64,000 bases of DNA. Source: JACPPO01 sp965262505 (GTDB lineage: Bacteria; Acidobacteriota; Vicinamibacteria; Vicinamibacterales; UBA2999). A program made the position numbers and the translations under genes. Under the pieces are notes generated by a model. It had not been told where the DNA came from and did no database searches. It saw nothing but the letters and a program-made list of their open reading frames with translations. Shown piece after piece: positions 57,870 through 64,000 of the stretch (positions are counted from its first letter, which is position 1; each line of letters begins with the position of its first letter). The stretch spans positions 5,146,001-5,210,000 of the forward strand of contig CBDHFM010000030.1 in assembly GCA_965262505.1 (NCBI GenBank), in the 5' to 3' direction.

Positions 57870-59606
57870 TTATCTGAACCGCTCTCGCATGTACTGCTCG
57901 AAAGCGAGGTCGAACTCGTCAGGCGTCATCTGAAACGCCGCCTGATAGGGATCACCAGCATCATCGACGATACTTCTGCCGACTTCCTGTAAGAACTGCC
58001 GGATGCGTCCCACTCCGTACTCCGCTTCAATGAAGTCAAAGACCGCGTGGCCCAGGATGTAGGGCAACCTGGCCGCAGGGCGCCAGTTGCCGTTCAGGCT
58101 TGAGATCTTTGGTACTCCGTCAGCCCCCACGATGTCCCGCAGTTGCGCCAAGTCGCCAGGATCCCACCATTCGCCCTCCATGTAGCCTGCCAATCCTTCG
58201 TCCAGCCAGGCTGGTACGGTGGCGTTGCTCTGAGACCGCGGGATGATGGCGAACGCGAAAATATGGGTGAGTTCGTGCGTGACCTGCGCATACCAACGGT
58301 CCGGGTTCTCGTCGATGAGGACCACGACGCGATTGCGCCTGGGCTCTGAAAACGAGGTGACATCACGCATACTGGCCAGCGGAATCTCAGGAATGATGGT
58401 CTGCTGCTCGAAGTCGCTGCGAGTCTTAAAGAGAATAAGGGGCACTCTCAACGTCAGCTCATAGTTGAGTGTCGCACTGATCGTCTGATGCACGCGCTCC
58501 GCCGCAGCGGCGATCTGCTCGAGATCGGCCTCGAGCGCAGGGTAGTAGTAGACATCGAAGCGCGGGGTCGTATAGACTCGCCAGGCAAACGTGTCTGGTG
58601 ACGCGATTGGCTCTACGTCCTGCACTGCACCAGCCATGACGACCGAGGCACTTGTGTTCTGCCCAAGTGGCACGAACACGCTGCCCACGCCAGCCAAGAG
58701 CAGAGTGGCAGCCACCGTGACGATCCAGCTCACGGGCCGCGGTTCGGTCCCGATAGGCAGGAGAAGCAGCCGGCGGACCCGGGCGGTGAGCGCCCCGCCG
58801 GTGGCCGCCAGCGCCAACGTGGTCCCGCTCGATCGGTAGGCCTCCAGCTCGGCCAGGGCCGTCACATAGTCGACCGGGTCTCCGCACATCGCCACGGCGG
58901 CATCGTCACAGCAATGCTCGCGCTCAGTGCGGACTTGACTGGACAGCCACCACACACCCGGGTGGTAGAACAAGAGGGTCTCGGCCAACGTCTGCACGAC
59001 GTTGAGGACGTAGTCGTGTCGCCGGATATGGATCAGCTCATGTGCAAGGATGGCCTCGATCTGAGACGGAGTCAGATTGGCAAGTGCCGCGATTGGCAGC
59101 AGGATGACTGGTTTCAACCAGCCAATGACGGTCGGTGTTTCGACGAGTGCCGATTCGACGATGCGGACGACCCTGGGAAGACCCAACCGGGCGGCGACTC
59201 GTTCACCAGCTGCTTGCCAACGTGACGGAGCCAGGGCAAGTGCCGATGCCTGGAGACGGCGGACCCGCCACAACCCACCCGCCATGCGGATCAGCAGGAC
59301 GACGACACCTGCCAGCCACCCAGACACCACGAGTGGGAGCAGTGCGTCCACGCGACTCGTCACGGTGCCTATTGACCGGATGCGGTCACCGACCCCGCCA
59401 TCCGACGCGACCGATGCGATCTGGGCTTCTGAGATGGTCCAAAAAGAAGTCACGCCCATCGCGCCACCCGACAGCGGCGACCAGAGCACACATGCGGTAA
59501 TAACGGGAGCGACCAGCATTGCGGCGAGGGCAACGCAACCGATGGTGTAGCGCGTGTTGGCCGAACGGGATCGACAGAGTCGCAGCATTCCGGCAGCAGC
59601 CAGAGT
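57870..59606 (-). pseudogene. M56 (BlaR1-like) peptidase, 3' part (split by IS630)
   Basis: About 575 codons. Membrane helices surround an M56 zinc protease domain with 'LAHELIHIRRHDYVLN' (HELIH) and 'REHCCDDAAVAMCG'. The extracellular part is not a penicillin-binding sensor. It is instead a second gluzincin-like domain with 'HELTHIFAFAI' and 'WLDEGLAGYMEGEWW' (a Peptidase_MA-like signature). The first 21 codons of the gene lie at 60635-60698 beyond an IS630 element. Joining them across the duplicated TA gives 'AWQGTVLTLAAAGMLRLC' in frame. The gene is disrupted but otherwise intact. Confidence 0.88.
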
Positions 59607-59683
59607 TAAAGCGCTTTTCAAATAGGCCTTGTACTACCTGGGGCGGTCGTGGTACTTCTGCGCGCACCGATGCAGGAGGCCCG

Positions 59684-60046
59684 ATGCGTGCCTATTCGAT
59701 GGATCTGCGAGAGCGGGCGCTCCTCGACAGCGATGCCGGGATGACGGCGGCCGAGGTGGCGGCGAAGTACCGCGTGAGCGGGTCGTGGGTGCGGCTACTG
59801 AAACAGCGGCGGCGCGACACGGGCGAGGTGGCGCCTCGCGTCCAGCGACATGGACGGCGCGGCATGCTTGAGCCGCACCTACACACCTTGGCCGCGCTGA
59901 TTGCGGCGCACCCGGATCGCACGCTGGCTGAGCTGAAGGACGCCCTCGCCACGCCCGCGAGTGTGCCGACGGTCTGGCGCGCCGTGCGGGCCCTCGGCCT
60001 GACCGTTAAAAAACACGGTCCGCCCGTCCGAACACGATCGGCCTGA
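59684..60046 (+). CDS. IS630 transposase, first reading frame
   Basis: A 120-residue protein: the helix-turn-helix part of an IS630 transposase ('MTAAEVAAKYRVSGSWVRLL' and 'TVWRAVRALGLTVKK'). ATG 59684 follows a perfect AGGAGG. The frame ends shortly after six consecutive A (60008-60013), where the second frame (+1 relative) takes over. That suggests programmed frameshifting. Confidence 0.88.
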   Translation: MRAYSMDLRERALLDSDAGMTAAEVAAKYRVSGSWVRLLKQRRRDTGEVAPRVQRHGRRGMLEPHLHTLAALIAAHPDRTLAELKDALATPASVPTVWRAVRALGLTVKKHGPPVRTRSA

Positions 60047-60047
60047 C

Positions 60048-60623
60048 GTCGCGGCCGCGCGGGTCGCGTGGCACGCGGCGGCGCCGACCTGGGATGTCGC
60101 CCACCTCGTGTTTCTGGACGAAACCGGCATCACCACCAATCTGCTTCGGCGGTACGGCCGGGCACCGCGCGGCGCGCGCGTCCACGACCACGCCCCCTGC
60201 GGGCGCTGGCAGACCAGCACGTTTCTCGCCGCGTTGCGGGTCACGGGGCTGACCGCACCGGGGGTCTTCGACGGCGCGATCGATGGCGAGAGCTTCCGCG
60301 CCTACATCGAACAGATCCTGGTGCCGACCCTGCAGCCCGGCGACATCGTCATTGCCGACAATCTCGGGGCCCACAAGGTCGCCGGCATCCAACGCGCCAT
60401 CCAGGCCGCCGGGGCCACCCTCTGGTACTTGCCACCCTACAGCCCGGACCTCAATCCCATCGAGCTCTGCTTCGCGAAGCTCAAGGCCCTCGTTCGCACC
60501 GCTCGCTGTCGCAGCACCGAGACGCTCTGGCCGTTCCTCGGCGAGTGCTTGGCGCACTTCAGCCCTGACGAATGCCGCAACTATGTTCGGCACTGCGGGT
60601 ACGCGGCCGCCACACGGTCATGA
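60048..60623 (+). CDS. IS630 transposase, second reading frame
   Basis: The DDE catalytic part: 'LVFLDETGITTNL' (first Asp), 'IVIADNLGAHK' (second Asp) and 'SPDLNPIELCFAKLK' (Glu). The protein-like frame is already open before the first possible GTG at 60108 ('VAAARVAWHAAAPTW'). This supports synthesis as a fusion with the upstream frame by a shift at the A6 tract. It stops just before the right inverted repeat. Confidence 0.88.
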   Translation, partial: VAAARVAWHAAAPTWDVAHLVFLDETGITTNLLRRYGRAPRGARVHDHAPCGRWQTSTFLAALRVTGLTAPGVFDGAIDGESFRAYIEQILVPTLQPGDIVIADNLGAHKVAGIQRAIQAAGATLWYLPPYSPDLNPIELCFAKLKALVRTARCRSTETLWPFLGECLAHFSPDECRNYVRHCGYAAATRS

Positions 60624-60634
60624 AAAGCGCTTTA

Positions 60635-60698
60635 GCACTGTGCCCTGCCATGCGAAATGTATCAGGGTCCAACCTCCGATCTGTATCCAGTGAGTCAT
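60635..60698 (-). pseudogene. M56 (BlaR1-like) peptidase, first 21 codons
   Basis: Starts at ATG 60698 and reads 'MTHWIQIGGWTLIHFAWQGT', a typical opening of the first membrane helix of BlaR1/MecR1-like M56 proteins, then meets the IS630 at 60634. The start codon overlaps the blaI stop by four bases (ATGA), proving the original blaI-blaR1 operon arrangement. Confidence 0.88.
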
Positions 60699-61075
60699 CG
60701 ATCCCCCTTTCGCCGCTGCGTTAACAGCTTCCGGATCTCAGCGAGTTCCGACGGTGACGCCTTCTTCGACGCCAGGGCCTGTACAACCAATTTCGCGGCC
60801 GATCCATCGAACGCCTTGTCGACCAAATCTCGGACAAGCTGGCGTTGCGTATCCTCTTCAGAGCGCGCAGCCTCGTACACGTGAGTCCGCGCCTCCTCGT
60901 TGCGGCGCACAAGCGCCTTGGCGGTCATGATCTGCAATAACTTCAGGACGGTCGTATAGGCACCGCGTCGACCCATCTCCTCGGCTACCTCGCGGACAGT
61001 GCTTGGTCCCCGCGACCACAACACACGCAGGATGGCGAGTTCCGTATCAGTCGGGTTCTTGTGCTGAGCGCTCAT
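60695..61075 (-). CDS. blaI: BlaI/MecI/CopY-family repressor
   Basis: A 126-residue winged-helix repressor from ATG 61075. 'PTDTELAILRVLWSRGPSTV', then 'YTTVLKLLQIMTAKALV' contains the recognition helix of the family; the C-terminal half is the dimerisation domain ('QRQLVRDLVDKAFDGSAAKL'). In the classical system the M56 partner cleaves BlaI to derepress target genes. Here the partner gene is broken, so the repressor may now be constitutively active. Two operator-like palindromes lie 13-52 bases upstream, consistent with autoregulation. Confidence 0.92.
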   Translation of the reverse strand: MSAQHKNPTDTELAILRVLWSRGPSTVREVAEEMGRRGAYTTVLKLLQIMTAKALVRRNEEARTHVYEAARSEEDTQRQLVRDLVDKAFDGSAAKLVVQALASKKASPSELAEIRKLLTQRRKGDR

Positions 61076-61087
61076 CAGGCGCAAGTA

Positions 61088-61127
61088 TACGAAGATCTTC
61101 GTAGATGTCAATACGAATCTCTTCGTA
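61088..61127 (-). promoter_or_regulatory. Tandem BlaI-type operators
   Basis: A perfect 16-base palindrome TACGAAGATCTTCGTA at 61088-61103 and a second, TACGAATCTCTTCGTA, at 61112-61127, with arms TACGAA/TTCGTA in both. Their centres are 24 bases apart, so two dimers would bind on nearly the same helix face. BlaI/CopY operators are dyads with similar TAC...GTA ends. Control of the blaI-M56 operon and perhaps of the divergent side is inferred. Confidence 0.75.
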
Positions 61128-61167
61128 GCTGTCGTTTAGGCACGGATCGCAGGCCCGAGGAGGCGCC

Positions 61168-61518
61168 TTAACGACCGGCAGCCGCTCGGATCATCGGCTC
61201 GAACAGGCGTGTCCCCTTGCACGCTGGGCACCGGCTGGGCTTACTCAGCTTGCCAGCGTCGAAGACGAATCCGCAGGCTTTGCAGCGGGCTGGTAGCACG
61301 TCAATCTCATAGCCGGCCGCCCGCGCAGATCGCAGGGCGTGCCGTAGATCATCCTCCATATCCTTGCGCGTGATCCCCAACTCGCGCGCCAGTGAGGATG
61401 CCGATCTGGGCTCTCCCGACAGGAGTTCGATCAGTTGCCGCCGGAACGTCACAGGTCTGATTATGTCCTCGGCGTTCCCTGGGTGACCTTCAACGATTCT
61501 GACCGTTTCACCTTCCAC
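61168..61518 (-). CDS. HTH and zinc-ribbon transcriptional regulator (COG3357-like)
   Basis: A 116-residue protein: an N-terminal ArsR-like helix-turn-helix ('FRRQLIELLSGEPRSASSLA', 'RELGITRKDMEDDL') and a C-terminal zinc ribbon with two CxxC pairs ('RCKACGFVF', 'RCPACKGTRL'). This combination defines a conserved family of predicted regulators found mostly in archaea and some bacteria. It is transcribed on the same strand as blaI but separated by the operators, so it is probably independent. Confidence 0.85.
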   Translation of the reverse strand: MEGETVRIVEGHPGNAEDIIRPVTFRRQLIELLSGEPRSASSLARELGITRKDMEDDLRHALRSARAAGYEIDVLPARCKACGFVFDAGKLSKPSRCPACKGTRLFEPMIRAAAGR

Positions 61519-61620
61519 TTGCCACTCCGCCAGACCGAGAGTTAGTGTTTCCTATCGACACCGGCTCCCACAGTCCGGCCCATGGAGCCATCGAAGGGCA
61601 ATCCGAAACCGGAGCGCACC

Positions 61621-63168
61621 ATGACTAGATCCCGCGAGCACGACGCCGAGAACGCCGCCACCGAGGCGGAGTCGCTCGAAGACGACCGTTCCCTCATTTC
61701 ACGTCGGCGAATGCTCCAGGGCGCGGGTGGATTGATCGCGGTGGCGGCGTTACCGGGATGCGCCGGGACAGAGCAGGACCTACCTGAACAGGAAGCTGAG
61801 GGCTCTGCCGAGAGGGGGCCTGACGTGACGGGCCGGCTCGCGAGGTACATGGTCGGGGCCCGCGACCTGGCGCTTCCACCTCAAGTGGCGCTGGCGGCCA
61901 AGCACCGGATTCTCGATACCATTGGTGCGATTGTGTCGGGAGCGCGGCTCAAGCCGGGCGAGGTCGCGATCGACTACGTGAGGCGGCAGGGCGGTACCCA
62001 GGAGGCCTCGGTCGCGACCACGGGCATCATGACGTCTGCGGTCAATGCCGCGCTCGCCAATGCGATGTTCGGTCATGCCGATGAGACGGACGACTTCCAT
62101 CCCTTCACGAAAGCACACCCTGGTTGCTCGGTCGTACCCGCCGCCCTGGCAATGGGTGAGCGGGAAGGCAGTTCCGGAACCGAGCTGCTCCGCGCGATTG
62201 TTCTGGGATACGACTTGTGCTGTCGGATCCTCGTGGCATTGAGGCCTGCCCTGGTCCGGGCCAACCATCGGAGCGCTGAAGGGTACAGCTCGACTTTCGG
62301 GGCCACCGCCGCCGCCGGTTCGCTCGCTCGCTTCGACGAGACCGGCATGCGTTACGCGATCTCATATGGGGTCCAGCAGATGTCGGGCGTGTGGAGCTGG
62401 GTCAGGGACGTGGAGCACATAGAGAAGGCGTTCGACTTCAGCGGCATGGGGGCACGCAACGGGGTGGCGGCGGCGACCATGATCCAGGCGGGATTCACCG
62501 GTGTGCTCGATGCGCTCGATGGCGAACGCAACCTGATCGATGCCTTATCAACCGACCCGGCGCCGGAGGAGATGGTGGCCGATCTGGGCAGCAGGTTCTA
62601 CGTCGAAGAAACTGCGATAAAGACGTTCCCGGTCGGCTACCCGATCCAATCGCCGCTGTCGGCCTTTTTCACACTCAGAGCCGAGCACGACCTGACGCTT
62701 GAGAACGTCGAACACATCCTCGTCCGCCTGCCCGAAGACGGCGCCCGCATCGTCGACAATCGCTCGATGTCGGACGTGAACTGCCAGCACATCATCGCGC
62801 TGGCGCTGGTCGACGGCATGATCGACTTCGCGAACAGCCATTCCTACGAGCGCATGTCCGACCCGCAGGTGCTCGCGGCCCGCGAGCGAGTCGAACTCGT
62901 GGCGGATCCCGATCTGATGGTCCTCGAGGCTCCTCGCAGTGGGTTCGTAGAGGTGACCAAGCGGGACGGCGAGAAGGTGAGCCTCTTTGTCAGCCACGCT
63001 CCTGGCACGCCGGAGAATCCGCTGGATACCGAAGGTGTAAACGCCAAGGCTCGAGAGTTGATGGCGCCGATTCTCGGTGATGCGCGGACCGAGGGGCTGA
63101 TCGAGCGCGTCAACGCGCTCGAGGAACTCGGTGACGTGCGGGAGCTCCGACCGTTCCTGGCGGGCTAG
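61621..63168 (+). CDS. MmgE/PrpD-family protein, Tat lipoprotein
   Basis: A 515-residue protein from ATG 61621, with GGAG seven bases upstream (ATG 61582 is less likely). The N-terminus has a Tat motif 'SRRRMLQGAGG' (28-38) followed by a lipobox ending at Cys47, so it is an exported lipoprotein. The MmgE/PrpD fold is marked by 'KHRILDTIGAIVSGARL', 'FGHADETDDFHPFTKAHPG' and 'KTFPVGYPIQSPLSAFF'. The family includes 2-methylcitrate dehydratase and immune-responsive cis-aconitate decarboxylase; export makes a central-metabolic role doubtful. It is intact and neighbours a FAH-fold gene on the opposite strand. Confidence 0.9.
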   Translation: MTRSREHDAENAATEAESLEDDRSLISRRRMLQGAGGLIAVAALPGCAGTEQDLPEQEAEGSAERGPDVTGRLARYMVGARDLALPPQVALAAKHRILDTIGAIVSGARLKPGEVAIDYVRRQGGTQEASVATTGIMTSAVNAALANAMFGHADETDDFHPFTKAHPGCSVVPAALAMGEREGSSGTELLRAIVLGYDLCCRILVALRPALVRANHRSAEGYSSTFGATAAAGSLARFDETGMRYAISYGVQQMSGVWSWVRDVEHIEKAFDFSGMGARNGVAAATMIQAGFTGVLDALDGERNLIDALSTDPAPEEMVADLGSRFYVEETAIKTFPVGYPIQSPLSAFFTLRAEHDLTLENVEHILVRLPEDGARIVDNRSMSDVNCQHIIALALVDGMIDFANSHSYERMSDPQVLAARERVELVADPDLMVLEAPRSGFVEVTKRDGEKVSLFVSHAPGTPENPLDTEGVNAKARELMAPILGDARTEGLIERVNALEELGDVRELRPFLAG

Positions 63169-63269
63169 TGCCCCGAGATGTCCTCGGCCTCGTGAAGACG
63201 AACTGTCGCGGTCGGCGTACCGAGAGGGTCCTCGATACGCCGACACCTATGCTGGGAAGGAGCGTTCGC

Positions 63270-64000
63270 TCAGTTCCCTTCGGCGACCACGTAGTTGCGC
63301 AGCGTGCCCAGCCGTTCGATGGTGATCTCAACCGTGTCCCCCGGCGTTAGCGGGACCGTCGGTGCCGGGACGCCGGTGGCGATAACGTCGCCCGGCTCGA
63401 GCGTCATGATTCGCGAGAGCATCGACAATGCCCGAGGGATTCTATTCACCATGAAGCTCGTGTTGCCGTTCGGCATCGGGAACACCTCGCCGTTGAGGCG
63501 CGACACAATCGCGAGGTTGTAGGGATCCGGCACGTCCTCCTTCAGCGTGAGGTACGGACCGAGCGGCGCGAACGTCTCCATCCCCTTGGACATGCTCGAT
63601 CCCTCCGTGCCGCTTCCGCCGGTCGGGATACTGCGCCCGCTGACGTCGTTGTGCACCATGTAGCCGAACACGTAGTCCATCGCGTCGGCTTCGGACACGT
63701 TGCGCGCGCGTCGGCCGACCACGAACGCGAACTCGGCTTCGTGACTGTTGAAGCAGAACCCGGAGCAGCTCTCGGCTCCCTCCACCAAGAAATCGGTCAT
63801 GACGATGTCGTCGTCCGGACCGGCGATGCTCGCGGCGGACTTCAAGAAGTAGGACGGGACCGCGTTCCTCTCCGCCCCTTCCTCGATGTAGTTGTTGGCC
63901 ATGCCGAACACCTGGTTCGGATTCGGGATCGGTGTGCGCAGGCGCACGGCCGTGTAGGGATAGAAGACGCGCCGGTCGCCGCCGGCATCAGCGAGCCGGC
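63270..64000 (-). CDS. Fumarylacetoacetate-hydrolase-family enzyme, 5' end beyond window
   Basis: The last 243 or so residues of a FAH-fold enzyme; the frame remains open to 64000 ('RLADAGGDRRVFYPYTAVRL'), so the true start is outside. The substrate-site segment 'VFGMANNYIEEG', the metal ligands in 'FNSHEAEFAFVVGRRARN' and 'FGYMVHNDVSGRSI', and the closing 'LEPGDVIATGVP' are intact. It is related to the secreted FAH-fold protein at 52706 and converges with the MmgE/PrpD gene. Whether it has a signal peptide cannot be seen. Confidence 0.9.
   Translation of the reverse strand, partial: RLADAGGDRRVFYPYTAVRLRTPIPNPNQVFGMANNYIEEGAERNAVPSYFLKSAASIAGPDDDIVMTDFLVEGAESCSGFCFNSHEAEFAFVVGRRARNVSEADAMDYVFGYMVHNDVSGRSIPTGGSGTEGSSMSKGMETFAPLGPYLTLKEDVPDPYNLAIVSRLNGEVFPMPNGNTSFMVNRIPRALSMLSRIMTLEPGDVIATGVPAPTVPLTPGDTVEITIERLGTLRNYVVAEGN

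Larger units (their letters stand above)
59607..60634 (+). mobile_element. IS630-family insertion sequence (copy C)
   Basis: A 1.03-kb element with palindromic ends: TAAAGCGCTTTTCA on the left and TGAAAAGCGCTTTA on the right, giving perfect 14-base inverted repeats including the TA target duplication. It lies within the first codons of the M56 gene. Its transposase is in two frames, unlike copies A and B. Confidence 0.93.

Overview
The window is GC-rich bacterial chromosome, dense in mobile DNA. No rRNA, intact tRNA or ribosomal gene is present, so taxonomy is inferred only. The mix of a BlaI repressor with an M56 (BlaR1-like) peptidase, a DUF6526 protein, Tat-exported or secreted MmgE/PrpD, fumarylacetoacetase-fold and thiamine-diphosphate enzymes, M3/M48 peptidases and many different IS families fits an environmental member of Acidobacteriota (Vicinamibacteria-like) or a similar lineage. 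That placement is moderate to low confidence.

Layout. (1) 1-2235: DUF2784 protein, alpha/beta hydrolase and an unknown gene. (2) 2236-5190: an IS110 remnant cut by a complete IS21 element (istA/istB). (3) 5435-19690: a 14-kb, tightly packed minus-strand defence operon. It runs SNF2 helicase with a DUF3883 nuclease-like domain, DUF1156 adenine methylase, DUF499 ATPase, then qatA, qatB, qatC and qatD. Adjacent genes overlap by 1 or 4 bases or lie within 40 bases. (4) 19843-23178: three transposons end to end; two different IS630 elements share one TA dinucleotide and are followed by an integrase-core IS. (5) 23716-33603: integrative-element genes: a small tyrosine recombinase, a zinc-ribbon protein, a decayed IS110, a Sel1 protein, a D5-like ATPase, a CHC2/Toprim primase, AlpA, an unknown gene and a P4-type integrase. 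(6) 33774-41861: a scrapheap of gene fragments, with a partial second copy of the integrase-core IS, a 242-bp MITE related to a nearby IS5, a frameshifted HNH nuclease, an M48 peptidase, DUF6526, Crp/resolvase/RHH fragments and three copies of a resolvase-type dyad. (7) 41873-45745: a probable redox operon (Tat-exported FAD oxidoreductase, an immunoglobulin-like/carboxypeptidase-regulatory-like protein, di-haem cytochrome c), next to a tRNA 3' fragment at 45812-45848. (8) 46027-64000: more ordinary chromosome with SelO, a bacilliredoxin, secreted catabolic enzymes, a PP2C phosphatase, cold-shock protein, peptidases and BlaI. Two of these genes are split by IS elements with traceable junctions: the thiamine-diphosphate enzyme and the M56 peptidase.

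Biologically, the centre is a defence island bracketed on both sides by transposons and adjoining an integrative element. The helicase-methylase-ATPase trio resembles the predicted 'Hma' type of restriction-modification-like system. The four genes after it are a complete, catalytically intact-looking Qat anti-phage system. The near-continuous reading through all seven genes suggests the two systems are expressed, and perhaps move, as a unit.
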